Positions 6,992-15,480 of a DNA stretch of 64,000 nucleotides are shown in pieces (the first letter of the stretch is position 1; each line of letters starts with the position of its first letter). Position numbers and translations under genes: made by a program. Under the pieces are notes generated by a model. That model worked only from the letters and a program-made list of their open reading frames with translations, was not told the DNA's origin and did not search any database. Source of the DNA: Demequina maris (GTDB taxonomy: Bacteria > Actinomycetota > Actinomycetes > Actinomycetales > Demequinaceae); NCBI RefSeq assembly GCF_000971155.1, contig NZ_BBLX01000007.1:124001-188000 (forward strand). Direction: 5' to 3'.

Positions 6992-8629
6992 TCAGGCGTG
7001 CGTGACGCCCGGCAGGTCGGGATCGACAGAGTCGAGGCGCGCCTCGTGCCCCGCGCCGGCCTCGACCACCGCGCGGCCGGCGGCGGCACCGCCGACCGCA
7101 CCCTTGATGAGGTCGCTGATGCCGAAGCCCGTGACGGAGGTCATGACCTCCTCGGTCTCGGTGAACAAGTTGGCGGCCTGTCGGGTCACCGCGGAGGCGC
7201 CCTCGGTGGACACGACGGTCAGGCTGTCGATCGATGCCATCGCCTTGCCCATCTCGCCGACGATGGCGGGCATGCCGTCGAGCGCGATCTCGAGGATGCC
7301 CACCTGCGGCATGTTCTCGTACGCGGTCTTCTTGGCCTCGATGCCCTCCGCCTCGGCCTTGCCCTTCGCGGCGATCGCGGTCGCCTCCGCCTCACCCTTG
7401 GCCTTGACAGCCTCGGCCTCGGCGAGACCGGTGGCCTGGACGACGCGGGCCGCGGCGGAACCGCGGGCCTCGTCGGCAGCCGCCTCGGCACGGCCGCGCG
7501 CCTCGTCCGCGGAGGCCTCAGCCTTGCCTCGCGCCTCGAACACCGCGGCGTCCGAGAGTCCGCGGGCCTGGTTGGCCGCGGCCTCGGACTCGCCGGCCTG
7601 GCGCGTCGCCTCGGCGATGCCCTTGGCCTTCGAGATCGCGGCCTCGCGCTCCGCCTCGGCCTCGACCTTGGTCGCGTATGCGGTGGCGTCGGCGGGCTTG
7701 CGCACCTCCGACTCGAGGCGCATCTCCGTCACCTCGGCGCGCTTGGCCTCGGCCAGGCGCTCCTGCTCGTAGATCTCGACGTTGCGCTGCGCCTCGGCGA
7801 TCGGCCCGGCGGCCTTCGCGTTGGCCTCGGCGGTGTCGGTGTCCTGCTGGATCTCCGCCATGCGGAGCGCGAGGGTGCGGTTCGCCTCGGCGATCTGCTG
7901 CTCGGCCGCCGCGCGCTTCTGCTCGGACTCGCGGCGGGCCTCGGCCTCGGCGATCTCGGCGTCGCGGCGAGCGATCGCCGCCTGGCGGCGTCCCAGGTCC
8001 TGGATGTAGCCCGAGGGGGTGGTGACCGACTGGATGTTCAGCCCCTCGAGCACCAGGCCCCACTCGGAGCATGCTTCGCCCGTGACCTTCATGACGCGGT
8101 CCTTGAGCGTCTCGCGGTCGGAGTTGATGTCCTCGACGGACATGGTGCCCACGATGGCGCGCATGTCGCCCTCGATGTTCTGCTGGACGAAGGCCTCGAT
8201 GTTGAGCGGGTTGACGTTGAAGCGCTCGATCGCGGCGCGCACCGAGGCCTCGTCGCCGCCGATCTTCACGTTCGCGACGCCCTCGAGGTTGACGAGGATG
8301 TTCTGGTTCGACGGCGAGTCCTGCACCCGCCAGGCGATCTGGCGCGTCTCGAGCGACACCTTGTTGTAGCGCTGCGTGAACGGCACGACGAACACGCCGC
8401 CGCCGCCCAGCACCACCTTCGACGGCACGGGGCGCGTCTCGTAGGCGACGGTGCCGTCGGCCTTGCGGACGGGCACCTGCGTCTTGGACTTCGATCCCGA
8501 GACCACGAAGGCCTCGTCCGGGTCCGAGACCTTGTAGCGCGACGCGATGGCCCACACCACCACGATCGCCGCGAGCACGCTGGCCGCGATGGCGATCAGG
8601 GTGATCGCGCTGCCGGCGAGTCCGAACAT
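6992..8629 (-). CDS. Flotillin-like SPFH/band-7 membrane protein
   Basis: A 545-residue scaffold protein of membrane microdomains. It has an N-terminal transmembrane helix (residues about 8-30), an SPFH/band-7 domain (about 40-220), and a long Ala/Glu-rich coiled coil (about 225-450) in which EA+GKAEA-type units recur, followed by a C-terminal flotillin-like segment. The coiled-coil repeats are visible in the DNA at about 7330-7620. The product of the next gene upstream is NfeD-like, and NfeD/flotillin pairs are a well-known conserved gene couple in which the NfeD protein helps organise the flotillin. ATG start with AGGGGGC ten bases before it. It probably shares a transcript with the NfeD-like gene (29-base gap). 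Confidence 0.92.
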   Translation of the reverse strand: MFGLAGSAITLIAIAASVLAAIVVVWAIASRYKVSDPDEAFVVSGSKSKTQVPVRKADGTVAYETRPVPSKVVLGGGGVFVVPFTQRYNKVSLETRQIAWRVQDSPSNQNILVNLEGVANVKIGGDEASVRAAIERFNVNPLNIEAFVQQNIEGDMRAIVGTMSVEDINSDRETLKDRVMKVTGEACSEWGLVLEGLNIQSVTTPSGYIQDLGRRQAAIARRDAEIAEAEARRESEQKRAAAEQQIAEANRTLALRMAEIQQDTDTAEANAKAAGPIAEAQRNVEIYEQERLAEAKRAEVTEMRLESEVRKPADATAYATKVEAEAEREAAISKAKGIAEATRQAGESEAAANQARGLSDAAVFEARGKAEASADEARGRAEAAADEARGSAAARVVQATGLAEAEAVKAKGEAEATAIAAKGKAEAEGIEAKKTAYENMPQVGILEIALDGMPAIVGEMGKAMASIDSLTVVSTEGASAVTRQAANLFTETEEVMTSVTGFGISDLIKGAVGGAAAGRAVVEAGAGHEARLDSVDPDLPGVTHA

Positions 8630-8659
8630 GTACTGCCCCCTCTGTTGTGCGTGACGTCC

Positions 8660-9190
8660 CTAGGCGGAGTGCCGGGAGACCTTGATCTGGTTGCTCGCGA
8701 GCACGGCGTCGACCACGACGTCGTCGCCCGCCTTCAGCGGCTCGTCGGAGCGGAAGCTCATGCGGCGGTTCTGCCCCAGGAACGGCACCAGCGCCGTGCC
8801 GAGCGCGCCGGGCGTCGCGGGCGCCTCGGCCACGGTGACGATGCGCCCGACCATCGCGTTCAGATCGGTCGCGCCGTCCTCCTGCTGCTGGCTCATGAAC
8901 ACGCGGTGCGCGCCGAAGGCGAGGAGCCAGCCGGCGACCGCGCCCCCGAGCCCGATCAGGATGACGGTCCCGAGGCTCGGGTCGTCCATGCCGAAGCTCG
9001 CCGCGGCGCCGGCGAAGCCGAAGCCGGCGAGCGTCGCGGCCGTGGTGGTCGAGCTCAGCGCGCCGTCCGGCAGCACGTCGAGCGCGACGTCGAAGATGTC
9101 GCCGACCACCGCCGAGACGATGGCGAACACGAGCGCGAGGGCGCCGAGGCCCAGCAGGAGATATCCGACGGTCATCGTCTCGAGTCCCAT
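8660..9190 (-). CDS. NfeD-like membrane protein, flotillin partner
   Basis: A 176-residue protein with an N-terminal transmembrane segment ([20 protein letters not shown]), a second hydrophobic stretch (about residues 65-100, with [12 protein letters not shown] and [19 protein letters not shown]), and a C-terminal OB-fold-like NfeD domain ([11 protein letters not shown] through DDVVVDAVL). It is the short, protease-less NfeD type found beside flotillin genes. The ATG at 9190 has GGCGAG seven bases upstream; another ATG 15 bases downstream is possible. First gene of a two-gene operon with the flotillin. Confidence 0.85.
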   Translation of the reverse strand: MGLETMTVGYLLLGLGALALVFAIVSAVVGDIFDVALDVLPDGALSSTTTAATLAGFGFAGAAASFGMDDPSLGTVILIGLGGAVAGWLLAFGAHRVFMSQQQEDGATDLNAMVGRIVTVAEAPATPGALGTALVPFLGQNRRMSFRSDEPLKAGDDVVVDAVLASNQIKVSRHSA

Positions 9191-9349
9191 GTGGCTCGCC
9201 TTTCGAGTGGGAGGCCCGCGCGGTCCAACGCCCCCGACGCCCCGCCGAGCCTGCCCGAACCCTAGCGGCGGCGCGCGGCCGGCGCCAGCATCGTCCCTGG
9301 TCGCGTCGTTCGCCCCGGGCCCTGCGCGTCGTCCACTCGCGCCGCTCGT

Positions 9350-9361
9350 GAGAGCGCTCTC
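9350..9361. promoter_or_regulatory. CelR-like (LacI family) operator upstream of cellobiose phosphorylase
   Basis: GAGAGCGCTCTC is a perfect 12-base palindrome. It closely resembles the CelR operator known from cellulolytic actinobacteria, TGGGAGCGCTCCCA, with GA in place of GG in each arm. It lies just upstream of the promoter of the GH94 gene, so cellobiose-responsive repression is likely. Confidence 0.65.
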
Positions 9362-9371
9362 TCGCGTTTCC

Positions 9372-9390
9372 CGAATCGTTTCGATAAGGT
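9372..9390 (+). promoter_or_regulatory. Second LacI-type operator and -10 box of the GH94 gene
   Basis: CGAATCGTTTCG (9372-9383) is one base away from the palindrome CGAAACGTTTCG, a common LacI-family operator form, and abuts TAAGGT (9385-9390), a TAnnnT -10 box. Transcription would start near 9397, giving a leader of about 60 bases. A repressor bound here would directly block RNA polymerase. Confidence 0.5.
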
Positions 9391-9455
9391 GGACCCCGAC
9401 ACTCCGCCGGAGGCGCCGCACGGATGCGTGCGCCCCGACACGAAAGGCAGCGCCC

Positions 9456-11879
9456 ATGCAGTTCGGCCACTTCGACGACGAGGCCCGCGAATACGTCATC
9501 ACGACGCCGCACACCCCCTACCCGTGGATCAACTACCTCGGCGCCCAGGACTTCTTCGGGCTCGTGTCCCACACGGGCGGCGGCTACAGCTTCTACCGCG
9601 ACGCGAAGCTGCGCCGCCTCACGCGCTACCGCTACAACAACGTGCCGGTCGACGACGGCGGCCGCTACTTCTCGATCAACGACGGCGGCGACGTGTGGAG
9701 CCCCGGCTACCGCCCGTACAAGACCGAGCTGGACTCCTTCGAGACCCGTCACGGCATGGGCTACACGCGGATCACGGGTGCCCGCAACGGCCTCGAGGCG
9801 AGCGTCCTGCTCTTCGTGCCGGTCGACGTGAACGCCGAGGTCCACCGCGTCGAGGTCACCAACACCTCCGACGCTCCGAAGTCCTTCTCGCTGTTCAGCT
9901 TCCTCGAGTTCAACCTGTGGAACGCGGAGGACGACCAGACCAACTACCAGCGCAACCTCTCGATCGGCGAGGTCGAGGTCGTCGACGGCGCGATCTACCA
10001 CAAGACCGAGTACCGCGAGCGGCGCGACCACTACGCGGTCTACGGCGTCAACGCCCCGATCGCGGGCTTCGACACCGACCGCGACACCTACCTGGGCTTC
10101 GGCAACGGCTTCGACGAGGCCGCCGTCCCGCACGCGGGCAAGGCCGGCAACTCGATCGCCTCCGGCTGGTACCCGATCGCGTCGCACCAGCTCGAGGTCG
10201 AGCTCGCGCCGGGAGAGTCGAAGGCCTTCACGTTTGTGCTCGGCTACCTCGAGAACCCGCGCGACGACAAGTGGGAGGCGCCCGGCGTCATCCGCAAGGA
10301 CGGCGCGCGCGAGCTGCTCGCCCGCTTCGCGACCGACGAGCAGACGCTCGAGGAGTTCGCCCGGCTCAACGCGTACTGGGACGGGCTGCTGGGCTCGTAC
10401 ACGGTCGAGTCGGGCCACGAGAAGCTCGACCGCATGGTCAACATCTGGAACCAGTACCAGTGCATGGTGACCTACAACATGTCGCGCTCGGCCTCCTTCT
10501 TCGAGACCGGCATGGGGCGCGGCATGGGCTTCCGCGACTCGTCGCAGGACCTCCTGGGCTTCGTCCACCTGGTCCCCGAGCGCGCCCGCGAGCGCATCAT
10601 CGACATCGCGTCGACGCAGTTCGAGGACGGCAGCGCGTACCACCAGTACCAGCCGCTCACGAAGCGCGGGAACCACACCCTGGGCTCGGGCTTCAACGAC
10701 GACCCGCTGTGGCTCATCCTCGGCGTCGCCGCCTACGTCAAGGAGACCGGCGACTTCGCGATCCTCGACGAGCAGGTGCCGTTCGACAACGACGAGTCCA
10801 AGGCCGAGTCGCTCATGGAGCACCTCAAGCGCTCGTTCGACCACCCGCTCAACAACACGGGCCCGCACGGGCTGCCGCTCATCGGCCGCGCGGACTGGAA
10901 CGACTGCCTCAACCTCAACTGCTTCTCCACCGAGCCGGGCGAGTCCTTCCAGACCACCGGCAACCGGACGGGCGGCGTCGCGGAGTCCGTGTTCATCGCG
11001 GGCATGTTCGCCGCGATCGGCCCCGAGTACGTGGCCCTCGCGCGTCGTCGCGGGGACGATGCGGAGGCCGACCGGGCGCAGGCCGCCATCGACGAGATGA
11101 AGGCCGCCGTCACCGAGCACGGCTGGGACGGCGAGTGGTTCCTGCGCGCGTACGACTACTTCGGCAACAAGGTCGGCACGCACGAGACGCAGGACGGCCA
11201 GATCTGGATCGAGCCCCAGGGCTACTGCATCATGGGCGGCATCGGCGTCGAGGACGGCAAGGCCGTCAAGGCCCTCGACTCGGTGCGCGAGCGGCTCAAC
11301 ACGCCTCACGGCATCGTCCTGCTGAACCCGGCCTACACCGAGTACCACGTCGAGCTGGGCGAGGTCACGTCCTACCCGCCGGGCTACAAGGAGAACGCGG
11401 GCATCTTCTGCCACAACAACCCGTGGGTGATCATCGCGGAGACCGTGGTCGGCCGCGCCGAGCACGCGTGGGAGTACTGGAAGCAGATCGCCCCCGCGTA
11501 CCGCGAGGAGCAGTCCGAGGTGCACCGCCTCGAGCCGTACGTCTACGCGCAGATGATCGCCGGCAAGGACGCGGTCCGCCACGGCGAGGCGAAGAACTCG
11601 TGGCTCACCGGCACCGCGTCGTGGAACTTCGTCACCGTGTCCCAGTACCTGCTGGGCGTCCGCCCCGACTACGACGGCCTCGTCGTGGACCCGTGCATCG
11701 GCGCCGAGGTGTCGGAGTTCACCGTCCGCCGCGTCGTGCGCGGCGCGACCTACGTGATCACCGTGACCAACTCGGGCGGCAAGGGCGCCTCGCTGGTCGT
11801 CGACGGCACCCCCGTCGAGGGCTCGCTCGTGCCCTATGCCGAGCCGGGCGCGGTGGTCGAGGTGGTCGCCACCGTCTGA
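9456..11879 (+). CDS. Cellobiose phosphorylase, glycoside hydrolase family 94
   Basis: Cytoplasmic enzyme that splits cellobiose with phosphate into glucose 1-phosphate and glucose, saving one ATP per disaccharide. The 807-residue length fits GH94 cellobiose phosphorylases. Visible motifs: YPWINYLG and [22 protein letters not shown] near the N-terminus, [12 protein letters not shown] in the (alpha/alpha)6 barrel, and RADWNDCLN at residues 478-486, whose Asp483 corresponds to the family's general acid. Cellodextrin and chitobiose phosphorylases are close relatives, but the overall match favours cellobiose. GAAAGG precedes the ATG. No signal peptide. The gene stands alone between a repressor-type promoter region and a strong terminator. 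Confidence 0.93.
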   Translation: MQFGHFDDEAREYVITTPHTPYPWINYLGAQDFFGLVSHTGGGYSFYRDAKLRRLTRYRYNNVPVDDGGRYFSINDGGDVWSPGYRPYKTELDSFETRHGMGYTRITGARNGLEASVLLFVPVDVNAEVHRVEVTNTSDAPKSFSLFSFLEFNLWNAEDDQTNYQRNLSIGEVEVVDGAIYHKTEYRERRDHYAVYGVNAPIAGFDTDRDTYLGFGNGFDEAAVPHAGKAGNSIASGWYPIASHQLEVELAPGESKAFTFVLGYLENPRDDKWEAPGVIRKDGARELLARFATDEQTLEEFARLNAYWDGLLGSYTVESGHEKLDRMVNIWNQYQCMVTYNMSRSASFFETGMGRGMGFRDSSQDLLGFVHLVPERARERIIDIASTQFEDGSAYHQYQPLTKRGNHTLGSGFNDDPLWLILGVAAYVKETGDFAILDEQVPFDNDESKAESLMEHLKRSFDHPLNNTGPHGLPLIGRADWNDCLNLNCFSTEPGESFQTTGNRTGGVAESVFIAGMFAAIGPEYVALARRRGDDAEADRAQAAIDEMKAAVTEHGWDGEWFLRAYDYFGNKVGTHETQDGQIWIEPQGYCIMGGIGVEDGKAVKALDSVRERLNTPHGIVLLNPAYTEYHVELGEVTSYPPGYKENAGIFCHNNPWVIIAETVVGRAEHAWEYWKQIAPAYREEQSEVHRLEPYVYAQMIAGKDAVRHGEAKNSWLTGTASWNFVTVSQYLLGVRPDYDGLVVDPCIGAEVSEFTVRRVVRGATYVITVTNSGGKGASLVVDGTPVEGSLVPYAEPGAVVEVVATV

Positions 11880-11895
11880 CCTTCCTTCCCGAGCC

Positions 11896-11928
11896 GTGAG
11901 GGCGCCGCAGCGGGTGCGGCGCCCTCAC
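11896..11928 (+). terminator. Strong terminator hairpin after GH94
   Basis: GTGAGGGCGCCGCA and its exact complement form a 14-base-pair stem with a five-base loop, 16 bases past the stop. No U-tract follows. Confidence 0.8.
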
Positions 11929-11996
11929 GCATACCCCCCGGGGGTCCTGAGTCCCGGCTCGTCCGTGGCACACTGCCGGTGAACTAGGGGGTGAGC

Positions 11997-13178
11997 ATGA
12001 TCACGACCGGCATCGAGGACGCGTACCGCGAGTCCGGCGCGCTCGTGCACACCCTCGCCCTGCGCGCGCTCGGCTCCGTCGACGAGGCCGAGGACATCGT
12101 GCGCCGCGTCTTCGCGTCGGCCGCGGCCGGCGGCTCGCTCGACCCGGCCGACCTGCTGCACGATGCGGCGGAGCGGATCACGGGCGACCTCGAGCGGCGC
12201 GTGCGCGCCAAGCTCGCGGCGCTCGACGACCCCACGCTCGGCGCCGAGGCCGTCACGGATGACCGCGCCGTGGTCGCGGAGGCCGACCGCATCCTCGTGC
12301 GCGCGTCGCTCGACCGGCTCGCCGCCGACGACCGCGACCTGCTCGACCGCGCCCTCGTCCACGGGGTGCCGCGGTACGAGCTCGCGATGGCGCTGGGCAT
12401 CTCCGAGGACGAGCTTGAGGCGCGACTCAGGGACGCGCTGCTCGGGCTGTGGCACGGTCAGGTCCCCGACGGCGAGCACGCCTCGCCGCAGGGGCTCGCG
12501 TCGCGTGCCCTCGGGATCCGCGTCGCGGACGGTGGCCAGGAGCACATCCGCGAGTGCCGCGAGTGCCGCGACGCCTGGCGCTCCCTCAATAACCTCGTGG
12601 GGTCGATCGCGCGGCTGCCGTCCTCGGGGCCCATGGTCGAGCCGCGTCCCGGCCTGTGGGACGAGGTCCGCGTCGCCGTCGACGCGGGCCCGCCCGAGCC
12701 CGAGCCGGACTGGCGGGAGGAGGCGCGGCGCGACGCCGAGCGCGCGCATCGTCGCCGCACGCTCGTGATGAGCGTCGCCCTGGTGGCCGCGAGCGTGTTC
12801 GCGGGCCTCGCGGTCGTGCTGTCGCAGCTGATGTTCGAGCCCGACCGAGCGTCGATCGCGGAGGCGCCGCTCCAGGACCCCCGCAACGGCGGCGCCGAGA
12901 CCGGCGCGGTCCAGGTCGTGGCCGGCGAGGACGGCTCCGAGGTGATCGTCGTCGACGGCCCGTACGCCGAGTACCCCGACGCGTACCTCGAGCTGTGGCT
13001 CATCGCGGATGGCGCCGAGCCCGTCTCGCTGGGGCAGCTGACGTCCGGGCACTACGAGGTCGCGCTGCCGCACTCCGTGGCGACGGCGGTGGGGGCGACC
13101 CTGGAGATCAGCCGCGAGCCGTGGGACGGCGACGCGGCCCCGAGCGGCGACGTGGTCGCCCGCGCCACCCTGGGCTGA
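11997..13178 (+). CDS. Fused degenerate ECF sigma factor and RskA-type anti-sigma membrane protein
   Basis: A 393-residue single polypeptide that joins what are normally two genes. Residues about 1-150 resemble an ECF sigma factor: AYRESGALVHTLALRALG is nearly the same as YRESSALVYTLALRALG in the stand-alone sigma at 14890. The sigma-2 motif is altered (EAEDIVRRVF for AEDVTQQTY) and the sigma-4 helix has lost its basic residues (ELEARLRDALL for TVKSHLRRSLI), so DNA binding is doubtful. Residues 183-190 are an intact zinc anti-sigma motif, H183-x3-C187-x2-C190. A transmembrane helix follows (about 256-280), then an extracytoplasmic RskA-like domain (about 300-393) with DAYLELWLI, like SLEVWLI in the anti-sigma at 15467. 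ATG start with GGGGG six bases before it; a GTG six bases upstream is less likely. Function is inferred: surface signal sensing with a built-in sigma-like domain. Confidence 0.85.
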   Translation: MITTGIEDAYRESGALVHTLALRALGSVDEAEDIVRRVFASAAAGGSLDPADLLHDAAERITGDLERRVRAKLAALDDPTLGAEAVTDDRAVVAEADRILVRASLDRLAADDRDLLDRALVHGVPRYELAMALGISEDELEARLRDALLGLWHGQVPDGEHASPQGLASRALGIRVADGGQEHIRECRECRDAWRSLNNLVGSIARLPSSGPMVEPRPGLWDEVRVAVDAGPPEPEPDWREEARRDAERAHRRRTLVMSVALVAASVFAGLAVVLSQLMFEPDRASIAEAPLQDPRNGGAETGAVQVVAGEDGSEVIVVDGPYAEYPDAYLELWLIADGAEPVSLGQLTSGHYEVALPHSVATAVGATLEISREPWDGDAAPSGDVVARATLG

Positions 13179-13212
13179 CGCGCGGGGCGCGACGGGCGAG
13201 CCCGCCCCCGCG

Positions 13213-13237
13213 CAGCGAACAAGGGCCGTGTTCGCTG
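13213..13237 (+). terminator. Inverted repeat after the sigma/anti-sigma fusion gene
   Basis: CAGCGAACA and TGTTCGCTG form a perfect nine-base stem with a seven-base loop, 34 bases past the fusion stop. It may terminate that transcript. It could also be an operator for the next gene, since the GCGAA theme recurs in the following bases. Confidence 0.45.
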
Positions 13238-13259
13238 TGAGCGAAATCTCGAACCGTGT

Positions 13260-13287
13260 GCATCCGAACCCGGGGTCCAGCCGGAAG
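13260..13287 (+). promoter_or_regulatory. Possible ECF-type promoter of the DUF4397 gene
   Basis: GCATCC, a 16-base spacer, then CGGAAG resembles the SigK-type (ECF) pattern CCATCC-N16-CGAAT known from mycobacteria, where SigK/RskA controls small surface proteins. The position, about 55 bases before the start codon, is suitable. The match is partial and I saw no second copy in this locus. Confidence 0.3.
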
Positions 13288-13342
13288 TAGGGGGTGACGG
13301 CACGCCGCACCCCGGCGGCGGCCTCGACGGAAGGAGAAGGAC

Positions 13343-14158
13343 ATGCGTACCTCGATCCTCGCCGGCATCGCCGCCGGCACCCTGCTCGCGGCGGGCACCG
13401 CCGCCCCCGCGCTCGCGGTCGACGACGGCAAGGCCGAGCTCTCGGTGCTCCACGGCATCCCTGACCTCACGGTCGACGTCTACGTCGACGGCGCCCTGAC
13501 GCTCGACGACTTCGCCCCCGGCGACCTCGCCGGACCGCTGTCGCTCGACCCCGGCACGTACTCGGTGGCGATCACCGCGTCCGACGCCGCCGACGACTCG
13601 GACCCGGTCCTCGGGCCCCTCGACCTGCCGCTGGAGGAGGGGATGAGCTACACCGCCGTGGCGCACCTCGACGAGGGCGGCGACGCGACCGCGAACCTCT
13701 TCACGAACGACATCTCGGCGACGGCCTCCGGCGAGGGCCGGCTCACCGTCCGCCACGTCGCGGCCGCGCCCGCGGTCGACGTGTGGGCCGACGGCGACGT
13801 CGTGTTCGAGAACCTCGCGAACCCCGACGAGGTGATGGCGGACCTGCCGGTGGGCACGTACTCGGCCGCGGTCTCGCTCACCGGCGAGGAGGACCCGGTG
13901 CTCGGGCCCACCGACGTGGCCGTCGAGGAGGCGACCAACACGATCGTCTACGCCTGGGGCTCCGCCGAGGACGGCAGCCTCGCGGTCGCGGCCCAGACCG
14001 TCGCGACGCACTCCGACATGCCCGGCGCCGTGAGCGCCGGCACGCAGGGCCTCGCGGCCGATGACGGAGGCGTGCCCGCCGGCGTCATCGTCGCCGGCGC
14101 CCTCGCCCTGGCCGCAGCAGCGGGCCTCGGCACCCGTGCGGCGCTCGCCCGTCGCTGA
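13343..14158 (+). CDS. Exported DUF4397 surface protein with C-terminal membrane anchor
   Basis: A 271-residue protein: signal peptide to about residue 25 (APALA), two tandem DUF4397 beta-sandwich units (about 30-130 and 135-230, each with a (V/L)(D/T)VD.(Y/W).DG phrase and L.L..GTYS), a short linker, and a C-terminal transmembrane helix ending in an Arg-rich tail (LGTRAALARR). The helix plus basic tail resembles a sortase sorting signal, but no LPXTG or LAXTG pentapeptide is present. Function of DUF4397 is unknown. GGAGAAGG precedes the ATG. A strong terminator separates it from the sortase gene, so it can be made at higher level than its neighbours. It is the probable main target of the sigma/anti-sigma system around it. 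Confidence 0.88.
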   Translation: MRTSILAGIAAGTLLAAGTAAPALAVDDGKAELSVLHGIPDLTVDVYVDGALTLDDFAPGDLAGPLSLDPGTYSVAITASDAADDSDPVLGPLDLPLEEGMSYTAVAHLDEGGDATANLFTNDISATASGEGRLTVRHVAAAPAVDVWADGDVVFENLANPDEVMADLPVGTYSAAVSLTGEEDPVLGPTDVAVEEATNTIVYAWGSAEDGSLAVAAQTVATHSDMPGAVSAGTQGLAADDGGVPAGVIVAGALALAAAAGLGTRAALARR

Positions 14159-14169
14159 CGTCACCGCCC

Positions 14170-14207
14170 GGGGCGGGGCGCGGTTCTCCCCCTGCGCGCC
14201 CCGCCCC
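14170..14207 (+). terminator. Terminator between the DUF4397 and sortase genes
   Basis: GGGGCGGGGCGCG (14170-14182) pairs perfectly with CGCGCCCCGCCCC (14195-14207) over a 12-base loop, 11 bases past the stop. No U-tract. It probably attenuates rather than fully blocks transcription into the sortase gene, for which I see no separate promoter. Confidence 0.75.
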
Positions 14208-14230
14208 GACCCACGACCCAGGAGCCACCG

Positions 14231-14893
14231 ATGCGAACCGCCGCACTCGCGCTCGCAGCGCTGCTGCCGCTCGTCCTCTCCTCCTGCGCGCCCGCCGGCG
14301 CGCAGGAGGAGAGGACGCGTCCCCCGGTGAGCGTGTCGCCCCCGCCCGCGGAGATCGGGGCGATCGCCGCGGCGCCGGTGACGGGGCCGATCCCGGTGCG
14401 ACGCGCCGACGCGGCCGCGCTCACGGAGGCGCCGCAACCGGCCCGGCTCGTGGTCGACCGCCTCGGGGTCGACATGCCCGTCCGAGGCGTCGGTCTCGAG
14501 CCTGACGGCTCGATGGAGCTCCCGGGCAGCGCCGGCGTGGCCGGCTGGTTCCGGGCGGCGGGCAACCCCGGCGGCGGGCTCCGCGCCGGCCAGAACGCGG
14601 TGATGGCCGCCCACGTGGACGATGCGGTGATGGGCCTCGGGCCCTTCGCCCGCCTGCGCGAGGCGCGCGAGGGCGACCGGGTGACGGTGACCCTCTCCGA
14701 CGGCGGTTCGGCGGTCTACCGGATCGCCCGCGTCGAGCAGACCTCCAAGCGCGAGGTCGACCTCGACGCGGTCTTCGGGTCCGAGGACGGGGCGCTCGTG
14801 CTGGTGACGTGTGGTGGAGGTTGGGATGCCGATGTGCGACATTACGAGGACAACGTCCTCGTCTGGGCCTACCCGGAGGGCGACCTTCGATGA
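14231..14893 (+). CDS. Class F sortase
   Basis: A 220-residue extracytoplasmic transpeptidase of the actinobacterial class F type. A lipoprotein-like signal ends in LVLSSC (Cys about residue 19), followed by a Pro-rich linker and the sortase barrel. The catalytic triad is visible: His128 in AAHVD, Cys194 in LVTCGG and Arg203 in DVRHYEDN. The ATG has AGGAG upstream. The stop overlaps the start of the sigma gene (ATGA), implying translational coupling. No LPXTG protein is encoded in the window; the neighbouring DUF4397 protein is the obvious candidate substrate or partner. Class F sortases are poorly understood, so attachment to the wall is an inference. Confidence 0.92.
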   Translation: MRTAALALAALLPLVLSSCAPAGAQEERTRPPVSVSPPPAEIGAIAAAPVTGPIPVRRADAAALTEAPQPARLVVDRLGVDMPVRGVGLEPDGSMELPGSAGVAGWFRAAGNPGGGLRAGQNAVMAAHVDDAVMGLGPFARLREAREGDRVTVTLSDGGSAVYRIARVEQTSKREVDLDAVFGSEDGALVLVTCGGGWDADVRHYEDNVLVWAYPEGDLR

Positions 14894-15480
14894 TGACGGG
14901 GACGGCGATGGCGGCGGAGACGGCGGAGCGTGACGACGCCCCCGACCGCCGCTCCCTCGACCGCGACTTCGCGGCCGGCGTGGACGGGTCGCTCGAGCGC
15001 CTCTACCGGGAGTCGTCGGCGCTCGTCTACACGCTCGCGCTGCGGGCGCTCGGCGATCGCGCGGAGGCCGAGGACGTCACCCAGCAGACCTACGTGGCCG
15101 CGTGGCGCGGCCGGGACCGCTTCGATCCCGACCGCGGCTCCGCCCGCGGCTGGGTGGTCGGCATCGCCAGGCGCACGATCGCGGACGCGCTCGAGGCGCG
15201 GTCGCGGGAGCGGAGGCGGCTCGAGGCGGTCCGGGAGCTCCCGGTGCCGGGCGAGCCGGATCCGCTCGCGGCCGAGGCGGAGCGCATCCTGGTGCGCGGG
15301 GAGGTCGAGGGGCTGGGGCCGCCCCGCTCGACGATCGTGGCGCTGGCGTTCTTCGAGGGCCGCACCCACGAGCAGATCGCGACGGAGCTGAGGATGCCGC
15401 TCGGCACCGTCAAGAGCCACCTGAGGCGTTCGTTGATAGCGCTGCGACGAGGATTGGAGGCCGCCGATGCGTCACTGTGA
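14890..15480 (+). CDS. ECF-family RNA polymerase sigma factor
   Basis: A 196-residue ECF sigma factor. Sigma-2 (about residues 30-100) has YRESSALVYTLALRALG, AEAEDVTQQTYVAAWRG and GWVVGIARRTIADALEARSRE. Sigma-4 (about 135-190) has STIVALAFFEGRTHEQIATEL and the helix-turn-helix LGTVKSHLRRSL. It resembles the SigK/SigL-type group whose regulators are RskA-like membrane proteins, and the next gene encodes exactly that. The ATG at 14890 overlaps the sortase stop and has GGAGGG upstream; ATG codons 3 and 18 bases later are possible. It ends overlapping the anti-sigma start by 14 bases. It likely directs the surface-protein genes around it, including the DUF4397 gene. Confidence 0.95.
   Translation: MMTGTAMAAETAERDDAPDRRSLDRDFAAGVDGSLERLYRESSALVYTLALRALGDRAEAEDVTQQTYVAAWRGRDRFDPDRGSARGWVVGIARRTIADALEARSRERRRLEAVRELPVPGEPDPLAAEAERILVRGEVEGLGPPRSTIVALAFFEGRTHEQIATELRMPLGTVKSHLRRSLIALRRGLEAADASL

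Noticed and set aside
12757..12790. A frameshift or stop separating sigma and anti-sigma halves in the fusion gene
   Set aside because: The frame stays open with consistent codon usage from 11997 to 13178, and the zinc motif, membrane helix and outer domain follow in frame.
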